NCBI GenBank assembly: GCA_016211085.1
Contig: JACQSY010000133.1
Coordinates: 1 to 36,139 of the forward strand
Reading direction: 5' to 3'
DNA length: 36,139 bases
Source: Acidobacteriota bacterium
GTDB lineage: Bacteria > Acidobacteriota > UBA6911 > RPQK01 > JACQSY01
Shown: positions 8,001 through 15,774 of the stretch, in pieces
Layout: every line of letters starts with the position of its first letter
Position numbering within the stretch: the stretch's first letter is position 1
Notes under the pieces: model-generated
The model's database searches: none
What the model saw: only the letters and a program-made list of their open reading frames with translations
What the model was told of the DNA's origin: nothing
Position numbers and translations under genes: made by a program

Positions 8001-8536
8001 GCCACCACAAGATCATATTCCAATTGAGTTTGTGTCCCGTAAAAGACGAGATCCACTCCGGGATAGATTTCGGAATACCGGATGCGAGAGTAATTCGGCA
8101 CTTCCTCGACAACACTCGCAGAGTTGCGGCTCACGTAATGGTTGCTGAAACCCGGCAGCGGCTCCAGAGCCGAAATGCGGGGGTGACGGTTTCCTCCGGA
8201 CCAACTCATGCGAATTACAGCTTCATCGAACGGCTGATCTTTTGTGCTCTCATGCTTCACTGTTCGCCGGACCAGGACTAGCACTACTTCTTCCTGGGTC
8301 AGGAACAGACCGTACTGTTTTCCTCGAGAGAGGAAGTGCACTTCGGAACTGGTCTGGCCCCGGTTCGGCTCGAATGAAATCGGAAGCGCGTTGTAAAGGT
8401 CCAGCGATCGGGCGCCATCCAATCCCTCATCCACCGGGTGGATCGAAGAGACGGACCCAACAGAAAGTTTAGCCCTGTCGTGGCGGAAAACACGCTGAAT
8501 TCCCAGACACAGCAGCATTGTTGTGAAAAGCAACAA
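5036..8536 (-). CDS. Large secreted SBBP-repeat (beta-propeller) protein
   Basis: 1,166 codons. A hydrophobic N-terminus suggests export. Next comes the conserved opening of SBBP proteins (LPISFEPNRGQ, about residues 51-61). From about 270 to 730 runs a series of roughly 55-residue repeats, each with a core like YSTFFGGSSVDLAGGVAVD followed by G-YVTG. A calcium-binding-type stretch (DTNGDGTPDS, then DFDNNNQAD) lies near 950-975. From 991 there is a C-terminal module also found in the next frame. Such proteins are typical of Acidobacteriota; the repeats are expected to form propellers outside the cell, with no known enzymatic role. The start is uncertain: TTG at 8536 or ATG at 8518, neither with a good ribosome site. 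The stop at 5036 appears to be the product of a frameshift. Confidence 0.85.
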   Translation of the reverse strand: MLLFTTMLLCLGIQRVFRHDRAKLSVGSVSSIHPVDEGLDGARSLDLYNALPISFEPNRGQTSSEVHFLSRGKQYGLFLTQEEVVLVLVRRTVKHESTKDQPFDEAVIRMSWSGGNRHPRISALEPLPGFSNHYVSRNSASVVEEVPNYSRIRYSEIYPGVDLVFYGTQTQLEYDLVVAPGTDPGVIRLSFEGSTGRRVDSQGNLILPTSAGDLILRAPRAYQRVNHEEKVIESRYRLVKPDQVAFEVGSYDRSKPLIIDPIIAYSSFFGGSDLDDGNDIALLLSDRSLFIVGMTASADFPHTATNPPAQAAPGGSFDGYVTRVDPLGRSRVYSTFFGGSSVDLAGGVAVDASGNAYVTGLTASSDFTTRNAVQSSLNGSNDAFLAKFSPTGTLLFSTYFGGSAEEHSGAIAVDAAGDVYVAGSTSGTAFRATTAQFGSGGNGDVWVAKFTSSGSVTYFSMLGGQLFDSANGIAVAQGIAYITGHTQSNNFPTANAVQGSYAGANDVFLTALNSSGSGLVFSTFFGGSADDIASDIAVEDGTGDVAIAGNTSSNESYAMSFPVVNATQPVYGGGSSDAFVAKFSKNGAVQFSTFLGGCLDDYGSGVAIDNATVVDASGRVQYVANVYATGSTLSTNFPLVTPIQASLAGGFDVWVSKLNNVGTLMFSTYLGGGANDRSTGIVVTPTGTASVIGTTFSGNYPTSADALQRTLGGSSEISDAFLTRLTTDNLPGEMLPPFAAAGSWTRSVRVDSNGNGIPDPADQPQSILRSTSGQDVNLRFLSATWNPCNANNTVVRLSKSNSQLATFDTLTRVKESTRRTSTVTAQIGGTSTSSSTLRLASAGTATRLAIGGRPDLVTLNEQIVRKAGGSTVSQSGTVRAADQNSDGVVDAFTAQRAGQPAVTISPVFYDVNGDKKADFVSMPWALSYLLGLNFRDRVPDPQVFIPLGDTNGDGTPDSPAFDFDNNNQADAGFPLLPMVSGTGTAAEYQLFFAHFGDGRAGAAQIFSQITAVNLEDQEASVRIQLRDGAGQPLSVDLNGEMVNGEQTLTIPAGGVRFLKTDGEGPLQSGSVVVASTRRLSGVILFGGSVGMAGVGSSQELPGGFMAPMEMNSAEATATGIAIQNLGNSVLTGTVQLYGSAGNLIASANLGPIPANGQVAQFLNQFA

Positions 8537-8680
8537 AACGGCTGACGTTCGAGGGGAACAAAGACAAGAAAACCATGGCTCAAAATTTCTCTAGGGGTAA
8601 TACATAAAAGACTCTCGTGGCCGCTACTAGTATGTGAAACTTCTACCAACAACTATCTTAACTGGGCATCGGCCCGAGCT

Positions 8681-9445
8681 TCAACCCTGGCTGCCGCGCC
8701 GCTTGCGGAACAGCTGCTGAACCGCACCTATGGCAAGGCTGAGAAACATGGCGGCAGCAAGCTTCAGAAGCCACGGCCAGGGTGAGACCAGTTCAGGCTT
8801 GTTGAAATAAGAGATAACCACCACCAGCATCGAAGCCCATGCCAGTGCTGCCGCCATCTCCAACAGGATTCCGGAAGAAGGAGAACGTGAGCTCCAAGCT
8901 TTCTGGAGCCGCACGATAACGAAGAGCGAGAAAAAAAACAGCGGGCCGTAAAAAAAAATCCACTGCAAGAGGAGTGGCCAAGAAGAAAAAAAATAGCCGG
9001 CCAGGGGTTCCATCCAGTGAAGGACGTAATCGAAGCTAAAGCCCGCCAGGAATATCCCTGCCAGCAGCACCCAGGCGCGCTCGCGCCGTGCCCACTCTGG
9101 CTTCCAAGCCGCACGCAAAACCAGGTAGGATGCCGCCACACCCTTGCTTGCAAGATAGAGATGGAGCCAGGAAGTGAGAAAGATGACGAAAAAGAGATCG
9201 GCGAAAAGCAGAAGCCACATAGGCCGCGGGCTGAGTCCTTGGGCCAGAAGAAACAGGAGATCCTTAAGTGTGCTCCTGCGAGTAGCGATGGCCAGGAGCG
9301 CCGCCTGAAGCGAGGGGATCACAAGGAGCTGGGCATACGCTTCAAAGCGAAGGTCGAGCGACTGAAATCCCACCACCAAGATGGCATTTTGTGAAAGAAC
9401 CAATGTTCCCAATAAAAGCAGCCAGTATTGAAGCAGTTTCTTCAC
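8681..9445 (-). CDS. Polytopic membrane protein, unknown function
   Basis: About 254 residues if it starts at the GTG 9445-9443 (KKLLQYWLLLLG), which puts the first membrane helix at the N-terminus. An in-frame ATG at 9523 would add an unlikely basic leader. Around seven hydrophobic segments are visible, and the protein ends in a basic tail (RKRRGSQG). I recognise no catalytic motif. It is divergent from the next gene, which has a similar layout: a short N-terminal helix, a (V/I)P-(S/T)-(L/F)-Q segment, a W-LLI/F-D-F segment and a C-terminal helix after (N/S)PW. They may be distant paralogs. Function unknown. Confidence 0.7.
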   Translation of the reverse strand: MKKLLQYWLLLLGTLVLSQNAILVVGFQSLDLRFEAYAQLLVIPSLQAALLAIATRRSTLKDLLFLLAQGLSPRPMWLLLFADLFFVIFLTSWLHLYLASKGVAASYLVLRAAWKPEWARRERAWVLLAGIFLAGFSFDYVLHWMEPLAGYFFSSWPLLLQWIFFYGPLFFFSLFVIVRLQKAWSSRSPSSGILLEMAAALAWASMLVVVISYFNKPELVSPWPWLLKLAAAMFLSLAIGAVQQLFRKRRGSQG

Positions 9446-9627
9446 AGTCTCAGCCTTGCCTGCTTGAGAGCAGCGCCGGGAGCGGCTTCGTTCTATGACG
9501 CACTTTTTTCTCGGACCCGTCAAGGTGTCAGTCCCAGAAAACGCGGACGAGACTGGGCCTCGGTACTCAGGAATCGGCTAAAATTGCCTCTGGCTGTCCA
9601 ATTGAATCTTGGCTTTGTCTTGCTGCG

Positions 9628-10314
9628 ATGAAATTCTTTTCTAAGATCTGGCTCTTGCTTTTTGCAGGGTACGCTGCCGGGACGTGGGGGACCGAATACT
9701 TTGCCGGCAGCGCGCTTCAGTTTTCTCTTAAGAAGGGCATTCTCTTAATTGCCGTGCCGACCTTTCAAAGCCTGATTCTCTTGTTGATGATTTCGGCAGT
9801 TCGCAATGGGTTGGGGAAGGTGTTGCGAAGACTCGGGTGCTCGTGGATATTGTGGGCCCTCCTCATTTTGGACTTTTCCTTTTTGTGGCTTGTGTGGTCG
9901 GAAGATACAACAGCACGGATGGCCGCCTATTTTCCTGTGGCGGTCGGGATAGGCGCCGGCGCCCCGTCCATCCGGCTTTCTCTGCTGGAACACCGGTTGG
10001 CTTTTGCCTTGCCAGGCTTGCTGTTTTTGCTGGCGTTTTTGGAGACGGCCTTGGTGAATTCTCTGGCGATCCGTGCCGTATTGATGACGCTACTGGTGCT
10101 CGCGCTCGTTTTCTTGGGTAAGGAGGTCGCCAAGGGGTTGCGCACTCTGCTGCAACTCACTGGGGTTTTTTTACTGCCGGCCATTTTAGTGTTGCTCCTA
10201 GCGGCATGGAGTCCTTCTTCTCTCAACCCATGGTACGAGAAGCTTGCTTCCGGCTTTTTTCTTCTTTCGACCACCCCGCTGGTTCTGGCGCTGTCTACAA
10301 AGAGACTTGATTGA
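9628..10314 (+). CDS. Polytopic membrane protein, unknown function
   Basis: 228 residues starting at ATG 9628 with MKFFSKIWLLLF, so the first helix begins at once. About seven hydrophobic segments with short loops, and no periplasmic domain or recognisable active site. An alternative start is not apparent. No strong ribosome site is visible (upstream bases are rich in T and G), so the transcript may have a short leader. Divergent to 8681-9445 with a 182-base gap between the two starts, a likely shared promoter region. The two proteins resemble each other in order and spacing of hydrophobic segments, with short matches only. Function unknown. Confidence 0.75.
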   Translation: MKFFSKIWLLLFAGYAAGTWGTEYFAGSALQFSLKKGILLIAVPTFQSLILLLMISAVRNGLGKVLRRLGCSWILWALLILDFSFLWLVWSEDTTARMAAYFPVAVGIGAGAPSIRLSLLEHRLAFALPGLLFLLAFLETALVNSLAIRAVLMTLLVLALVFLGKEVAKGLRTLLQLTGVFLLPAILVLLLAAWSPSSLNPWYEKLASGFFLLSTTPLVLALSTKRLD

Positions 10315-10340
10315 GTTCCCGCCTTAGGGAGTTCCTTGCA

Positions 10341-10354
10341 GTCGCGCCTGCGAC
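10341..10354. repeat. Small GC-rich hairpin
   Basis: GTCGC-GCCT-GCGAC, a 5-bp stem with a 4-nt loop, 27 bases after the stop of the membrane-protein gene at 10314. It may be part of that transcript's 3' end. There is no T tract. Confidence 0.3.
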
Positions 10355-10399
10355 AGGACCGGCGCTGCGGATTCACTACTACTTTCAGGTAGGTACGAA

Positions 10400-10478
10400 T
10401 CGGAGGCGCGCACGAAGCGCGAGCGGAGTGCGGTGCGTTCACGGCATCAGGAGCGCTCGTTGGCACTCGCGCCTCTGA
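10400..10478. repeat. REP-like element, copy C
   Basis: 79 bases from TCGGAGGCGCGCACGAAGCG to CTCGCGCCTCTGA. It has the same ends as copies A and B, with a diverged middle. It lies in the gap 10315-10609, which holds no gene. Confidence 0.65.
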
Positions 10479-10520
10479 AAAGACGTGCCTGCGCCGACGC
10501 TGATTTAAGCCGCCGCTCGA

Positions 10521-10583
10521 TCGGAGGCGCGCACGAAGCGCGAGCGGAGTAAGCGCTTCCGGTTTAGGCAGCGAGTGCTCTTG
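10521..10583. repeat. REP-like element, copy D (right end missing)
   Basis: Begins with 29 bases identical to the left part of copy C (TCGGAGGCGCGCACGAAGCG and onward), then carries GTAAGCGCTT as in copies A and B. The terminal GCGCCTCTGA is absent, so the copy is truncated or diverged. Confidence 0.55.
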
Positions 10584-10609
10584 CAGTTGTGCTTCCAATC
10601 AATGAGTTC

Positions 10610-11209
10610 TCATTTTCTGCGTCGTGAGAAAGCCACGACTACGGCCAGCCCGCTAAGGAAGAGGGCGCCCCAACCCAGGATGTCCGCTCTCGCGGAAGTC
10701 TCGGATCCACCGCCTTTTTCTTTTGGCTTAATCGTCGGCGCCGGAGCATTTGAGGACTTCTCAGGAAACTCAATCGGCTGAGTGGCGCGAACCCCGGAAA
10801 ATTCACCCTGCGTGGAATCGAAAGTTTGCTCGATGCTCTGCTCGCCGATTTTCCCGAAAAAGCGAAACTGGTAATCACCTTCACGGGTGGGAAGGACAAA
10901 GGCAAGATACTGTCCGGATTCTCTAAAGTGTGGCCGCAGCTCCAGCGTTCGCCTTTGCCCGCCGAAAGAGATTTCCAGCCGCAGATGTTTTTCCAAGTCC
11001 TTTACAGGCTTCTTTGCTCGTGAAACCGCCAGCGTCACAGCATTGGGTTGGCCCGCATAGGCAGGTTCGTTTTGCCATCCGACGCGAAACTCATATCCGC
11101 CGACTTCACGATGTTCGTGCGCCTGCACCGGGTCGGGGACCAGTACAGCGAACCAACAAATCAGAAGGGCACTTCCGTGGTGGGAAGGAAAACCAATTTT
11201 TTTTATCAT
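10610..11209 (-). CDS. Exported protein with C-terminal membrane anchor, CopC/YtkA-like fold suspected
   Basis: 199 residues from the ATG at 11209-11207; longer in-frame starts would bury the signal peptide. It has a signal peptide (about 1-30, ending PVQA), then HEHREVGGYEF at the predicted mature N-terminus, a beta-rich domain to about residue 135, a proline/lysine linker (KSSNAPAPTIKPKEKGGG) and a single C-terminal helix (about 177-195) with a basic RRRK end. A histidine-rich mature start before an immunoglobulin-like domain recalls CopC/YtkA-type periplasmic proteins, some of which bind copper. This is inference: no complete metal site can be assigned. Divergent to the TonB receptor-like gene, which hints at a shared role in uptake or metal handling. 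Confidence 0.7.
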   Translation of the reverse strand: MIKKIGFPSHHGSALLICWFAVLVPDPVQAHEHREVGGYEFRVGWQNEPAYAGQPNAVTLAVSRAKKPVKDLEKHLRLEISFGGQRRTLELRPHFRESGQYLAFVLPTREGDYQFRFFGKIGEQSIEQTFDSTQGEFSGVRATQPIEFPEKSSNAPAPTIKPKEKGGGSETSARADILGWGALFLSGLAVVVAFSRRRK

Positions 11210-11336
11210 GTATAACCCATGACACTGAAAATGGTTAGGTCGTGAGCGGCGCAAGCTGAGCCGCTGCAGACGCCTCTGTGAGTGTGCAGTATCGGAAGGA
11301 CTTCCGCCAAAAGTCAATTTAAATATCAGATTTCCG

Positions 11337-11365
11337 TTGACACGCAGAGATAACCGGTGTTAACT
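11337..11365 (+). promoter_or_regulatory. Candidate promoter of the TonB-dependent receptor-like gene
   Basis: A perfect TTGACA (11337-11342), a 17-base spacer and a weak TTAACT (11360-11365). The leader would be about 90 nt to the ATG at 11462. The poor -10 box limits confidence. Confidence 0.4.
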
Positions 11366-11461
11366 CACATTCCGCTTCCAGGTTTGCCGTTGCGGTCTGT
11401 TTTGGAGAAAGACCTTTTCTCTGTTGCGCTTCCACCTGTGCATCTTAGCCAAGGAGGAGTC

Positions 11462-14400
11462 ATGAGTACCAAGCGGGGGATCAATACTATTTTTCTTCTA
11501 GCTGGCCTGTCCATTTTGTTCTTATCCCAATTTACTGCAGCGCAAATCACGACCGGAACCATTCTGGGAGTGGTCAAAGACAGCACAGGAGGGGTACTGC
11601 CCGGAGTAACAGTGACAGCGCTTCACCTTTCCACGAGAACCGACCGTACCACTGTTACCGACGACGGGGGCCGCTATCGCATTCCGCAGCTTCCCCTGGG
11701 GGCCTATGAAGTTCGGGCAGAGCTTACTGGATTTCAGACCACGATTCGCCGGGGCATCACGCTGGCGGTGGGACAAGAGGCGGTCATCGACATTTCCATG
11801 AACGTGGGTGAAATGACGGAACAGGTTGAGGTCACCGGGGAGGCCCCACAGATTGAAACAACCACCTCGACCATTGCCGGTTTGGTGGATGAGAAGAAGG
11901 TGCGCGACCTCCCCTTGAATGCGCGCAGCCTCATTGAGCTGGCGCCACTTAAGACCGGAGTGGTCTTTGCAGACACGGGACGAACCGACGTCTTCACCGG
12001 GTTCTCACGCAAGATTTCCATCGCAGGAAGCCGAGGTTATTCTTCCCTGTTTCAGCTTGACGGTTCCAGTATCACGGATCGGTCAGGATCGCCCGGGTCG
12101 GCAGCCGGCCTCCTGATGGGTGTGGAAACCATTCGTGAGTTCAACGTGGTGACTAACGCCTACAGCTCCGAATACGGCAGTCACACCGGTGGGGTTTTTA
12201 ACGCTGTGACCAAGTCGGGAACCAATGAAATTCATGGGTCGGTATTTGAGTTCCTGCGCAACGACAATCTGGACGCGCGTAATTTTTTTGACGGTGCGGA
12301 AACGCCTGAGTTCAAACGCAACCAGTTTGGATTTTCATTGGGCGGGCCCATTGTAGAGAACCAAACCTTTGCTTTTGGGAGCTACGAAGCGTTGCGCGAG
12401 AATTTTGGAATCCCAGACATCTGGCAAAGCTTCAGCAGGGACGCCCTGCGAGGCTTTTTGCCTGATCCAGCCCGGCCGGGACAACTGCGTGAGGTTGGAG
12501 TTGCCGACAACGTTAAATCTTTTTTGTCGCTGATTCCGCAGCCGAACGGCCGAGACTTCGGTAATGGGTCGGCTGAGATTGTGCGCACGGTGCACCAGAA
12601 GTTGAACGAGGATTTTTTCACGCTCCGGCTGGATCATAACTTCTCGGATTCCGATACTTTGTTTGCCCGTTATACGTTTGATGATGCGACCCGCAGCATT
12701 CCTCGGGCGACCTTGAACACTCTTAACTTAAACGAGTCGCGCAATCAGTACTTCACTCTGGGTGAGACGCATATCTTTTCACCGCAGCTCGTCAACAAAT
12801 TCACTCTAGGCGTGACTCGAGCCTACTTGAATAACTTCGATGAGCCGCTTGAAGGGTACCAGTTGCGTTCCTTTACGAGGTTCAGCGAAGTGAGCGGGTT
12901 TCCCATCTATGGAACCATTGCCGTGCAGCCTTTCGCCAAGGCGGGATTTCATTACCTGGGAAGCCGCATCCTGGCCACCATTTACGAGATCAGCAGCTAC
13001 TTTCAGTTGAAAGATGACTTGACCTTCAACATGGGAAAACATTCTCTCAAGTTTGGGGGTGAAGCTGAACGCCGCCTGGACAACCGGACGCAGGGGACAT
13101 TTGTGCGCGCAGGTCTGTGGAATTTCTTGAGCCCCGAGGACTTTTTGAGAGGAAGAGTTTTTCAATTCCTGGCAGTCATTCACGGCGAGCCGGACCGTTA
13201 TTTCCGCCAGACTCAATTCGGGTTCTACATCCAGGACGACATCAAGCTGACTCCCCGTCTCACGATGAACCTCGGCCTCCGCTACGAACCCGCCACTGAA
13301 CTGACTGAGAAATATGGCCGGATCTCAGGTTTTCGCCAGGATTGGAGAACAGTACGCGGTTTGAATCCCGCGGATGCGACCGTCGGCAATCCTCTCTACG
13401 ACAATCCCTCCCTGAAAGCCTTTGCCCCTCGGATTGGCTTTGCATGGGATCCCTGGGGAGACAGCAAGACTGCAGTGCGGGCCGGTTTTGGCGTGTTTCA
13501 CGATCAGCTGAGCGCACGATTTTCCGTCGGCGGCGACATCTCTGTTACTCCTTTGCTGGCGGCGCGCGGCGTGATTTCTGCACCGGTAGCACGAGTGCCC
13601 ATTGATTTCCCCAACGCCTATTTCAGTCAGAACCAACTTCTGGGAGGCAACCTCGCCGCCGATGTCCACCAGTTCGATGTGGACCAGCCTTACGTTATGA
13701 AATGGAGCCTGGACATTCAACGCCAACTCATGGCCGACACCATGGTCGAAGTCGGCTACACGGGAAGCCGCGGTGTCCATCTGCCCTTGATCCTCAACAC
13801 CATGAATGTGCCCCAAGCCCAACTTGTTGACGGCCGGCTCTTCATTCCCCAAGGCTCGCCCCTGCTTCATCCGCGGCTGGATCGTCTAAGAGGGGCCGTG
13901 ACGTTTTCAAGCAGCAGCTACCACGCTTTGCGTCTGGAACTGAACCGGCGCTTTGCTGAAAGACTGCAGTTTCAGTTCTCCTACACTTTTTCCAAGAGCC
14001 TTGATGACGGCTCCTCCGCCCTGGGAATCACTGACTTTGCCGCTGATACTCCCGGACGCTACCTGGACATTCGAAACATTGGGTTGTCAGGTTTTGATGT
14101 GAAAAACAATCTGACTTTTAACTTCACCTACGACCTGCCGGGTAAAAACCTGAGCGGGGTGGCGGGCAAAGTCTTCGGAGGCTGGGCGGTCAGCGGCATC
14201 GGCCGTTTTGCCGACGGGTATCCATTTACGCTGACCTCGGGTGCCCTGGCTTCATGGATGCTGAATGTGGGCGACTATGTGGATCGAAACCCGGCTGTCA
14301 AAAAACCACAGATCGACGCACGTAATGTAAACCGTTACTACGATGCGAGTGTTGCTTTGTTGCCCAATCCAGGATTTGTTGGGAATATGGGTCGCAATGT

Positions 14401-14644
14401 GCTGAGAGGCCCAGGGGTAGCGAACTTCGACCTGGTGCTGAGCAACAACATTAAGGCCACCGAGCGTGTGTCGGTCCAATTCCGCGCGGAGTTCTTCAAT
14501 CTGTTTAATCGCGCCAACTTTGGCCAGCCGGATACAGCGGTTTTTGACCGCGCCTCGCGCCAGGTCAGCCCTCGCGCCGGACGCATCAGTTCCACAACCA
14601 CGACCTCAAGACAAATCCAGTTTGCTTTAAAGCTGGTCTTTTAA
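11462..14644 (+). CDS. TonB-dependent receptor-like outer membrane protein with carboxypeptidase-regulatory domain
   Basis: An outer-membrane beta-barrel of the Oar/SusC-like class common in Acidobacteriota, presumed to import large substrates or organise the surface. Start: AAGGAGGAG (11450-11458) immediately precedes the ATG at 11462; the frame is open to 11357 but that part has no signal peptide. 1,060 aa: signal peptide (about 1-27), a CarboxypepD_reg-like beta-sandwich (about 30-115; TTGTILGVVKDSTGGVLPG), plug (about 120-260), then a long barrel closing with the aromatic C-terminus ALKLVF. I see no clear TonB box. It is followed by a strong stem-loop and then a LolA-like gene. Substrate unknown. 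Confidence 0.9.
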   Translation: MSTKRGINTIFLLAGLSILFLSQFTAAQITTGTILGVVKDSTGGVLPGVTVTALHLSTRTDRTTVTDDGGRYRIPQLPLGAYEVRAELTGFQTTIRRGITLAVGQEAVIDISMNVGEMTEQVEVTGEAPQIETTTSTIAGLVDEKKVRDLPLNARSLIELAPLKTGVVFADTGRTDVFTGFSRKISIAGSRGYSSLFQLDGSSITDRSGSPGSAAGLLMGVETIREFNVVTNAYSSEYGSHTGGVFNAVTKSGTNEIHGSVFEFLRNDNLDARNFFDGAETPEFKRNQFGFSLGGPIVENQTFAFGSYEALRENFGIPDIWQSFSRDALRGFLPDPARPGQLREVGVADNVKSFLSLIPQPNGRDFGNGSAEIVRTVHQKLNEDFFTLRLDHNFSDSDTLFARYTFDDATRSIPRATLNTLNLNESRNQYFTLGETHIFSPQLVNKFTLGVTRAYLNNFDEPLEGYQLRSFTRFSEVSGFPIYGTIAVQPFAKAGFHYLGSRILATIYEISSYFQLKDDLTFNMGKHSLKFGGEAERRLDNRTQGTFVRAGLWNFLSPEDFLRGRVFQFLAVIHGEPDRYFRQTQFGFYIQDDIKLTPRLTMNLGLRYEPATELTEKYGRISGFRQDWRTVRGLNPADATVGNPLYDNPSLKAFAPRIGFAWDPWGDSKTAVRAGFGVFHDQLSARFSVGGDISVTPLLAARGVISAPVARVPIDFPNAYFSQNQLLGGNLAADVHQFDVDQPYVMKWSLDIQRQLMADTMVEVGYTGSRGVHLPLILNTMNVPQAQLVDGRLFIPQGSPLLHPRLDRLRGAVTFSSSSYHALRLELNRRFAERLQFQFSYTFSKSLDDGSSALGITDFAADTPGRYLDIRNIGLSGFDVKNNLTFNFTYDLPGKNLSGVAGKVFGGWAVSGIGRFADGYPFTLTSGALASWMLNVGDYVDRNPAVKKPQIDARNVNRYYDASVALLPNPGFVGNMGRNVLRGPGVANFDLVLSNNIKATERVSVQFRAEFFNLFNRANFGQPDTAVFDRASRQVSPRAGRISSTTTTSRQIQFALKLVF

Positions 14645-14650
14645 CGCCAA

Positions 14651-14688
14651 GCCGCAGGGAGATGAAGACGGGTTCATCTCCCTGCGGC
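14651..14688 (+). terminator. Very stable stem-loop after the receptor gene
   Basis: GCCGCAGGGAGATGAA (14651-14666) and TTCATCTCCCTGCGGC (14673-14688) form a perfect 16-bp stem with the 6-nt loop GACGGG, beginning 6 bases after the stop codon. No T tract follows, so it may act as a factor-assisted terminator or a 3'-end stabiliser. Confidence 0.65.
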
Positions 14689-14746
14689 ACTCCACCGACG
14701 GGATGCTATTTCGCACGCGTCGTGCTTTCCCTGTACAATTGATGGC

Positions 14747-15511
14747 GTGATTTGCTTGGTGTTGAGATCCGTTTGTCTTGCCGTTGTCGTGGGGCGGTTT
14801 CTGATCGTATCTTTAGCGGCTTCCGATCCGCGGCCTTCGCCTGAAGAGATCATCCAGCGATTTGCAGCGAAAGAAGCGGAGTTTGCAGAGGTCTGGAAAA
14901 ATTACACCTACGTGCAGTACATCACCATGGAGGTGCTGGACAGGAGAGGCCGGGCTACAGAGCGTCAGGAATATAAAGTCGAGGTCTATTTCACTACTGC
15001 CGGCCAGCGCAAGACCAGGATCTTGAGCCAGCGAGGTGCACTGCAGTCAGTAAGGGTGACGGACGAGGACCTGGAAGATGCTCTGCACCGCCAGCCTTTT
15101 GTGCTGACCACATCGGAAGTGCCGCACTACGAGATTCAATACGAAGGTGAAGAGCGGGTGGACGAGCTCGATACATACGTTTTTGACGTGAAGCCCCGCG
15201 GCACGAAGGAGGGAAAGCGCTACTTCAAAGGACGGATTTGGGTCGACACTCAGGATCTACAGATCGTGAAGACCAGCGGCAAGATCGTTCCTGATCATCG
15301 TGATAACAAATTTCCCAAGTTCGAAACCATTCGCGAGCAGATCGACGGCAAGTATTGGTTCCCCACTTGGACCGAGGCGGATGATGTGTTGCGATTTGGA
15401 GGTCTTGGCGGATATCGGGATGTGCACGTGCGCGAGCTCATCACTTACGAGGACTTTAAAAAGTTTGAGGTAGGGACTTCCATTACCTACGACAAGCCGC
15501 TGGAGCAATAA
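14747..15511 (+). CDS. Exported LolA-like (outer-membrane lipoprotein-sorting-type) protein
   Basis: 254 residues from GTG at 14747. Signal peptide about 1-25 (LVLRSVCLAVVVGRFLIVSLAA), then a single domain of long beta strands with the helical RPSPEEIIQRFAAKE entry and a late segment FKGRIWVDTQDLQIVK. This is the layout of LolA/LolB-fold proteins, in which a half-barrel binds lipid acyl chains. Several acidobacterial paralogs of this type are annotated only as outer-membrane lipoprotein-sorting-like. No ribosome site is visible; TACAAT at 14734-14739 ends 7 bases before the GTG, so the message could be leaderless. It follows the receptor gene, with a stem-loop between. Fold class moderately sure, function not. 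Confidence 0.7.
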   Translation: MICLVLRSVCLAVVVGRFLIVSLAASDPRPSPEEIIQRFAAKEAEFAEVWKNYTYVQYITMEVLDRRGRATERQEYKVEVYFTTAGQRKTRILSQRGALQSVRVTDEDLEDALHRQPFVLTTSEVPHYEIQYEGEERVDELDTYVFDVKPRGTKEGKRYFKGRIWVDTQDLQIVKTSGKIVPDHRDNKFPKFETIREQIDGKYWFPTWTEADDVLRFGGLGGYRDVHVRELITYEDFKKFEVGTSITYDKPLEQ

Positions 15512-15722
15512 CGCGGGCCATTCCAGATTCCTCACCGGCAGGACAATTTCCCAGGTCCTCGCCCCCGCTGCTCGCCATGGTCTTCACTTCCATCCCTAAG
15601 TCTCTATCTTTCTTCAGGTTCCCTCCCAGAATTCCTGACTTACGATAGGTTCGTTCTTGCTAGAGACTAGAAGTGTGCGTGTTTTTGTCGAAAGGAATAT
15701 GTCGACCAGCGGCCACGGCCAG

Positions 15723-15734
15723 TCAGAGGCGCGA
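15723..15734. repeat. REP-like terminal motif (isolated)
   Basis: TCAGAGGCGCGA is the exact reverse complement of the right-end motif of the repeat family at 3989-4198 and 10400-10478. It lies in the 263-base gap before the SDR gene. The opposite end cannot be recognised. Confidence 0.4.
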
Positions 15735-15774
15735 ATGTCCATGAGCGCACCTCCGCGAAAACAGTGAGCCGTTG

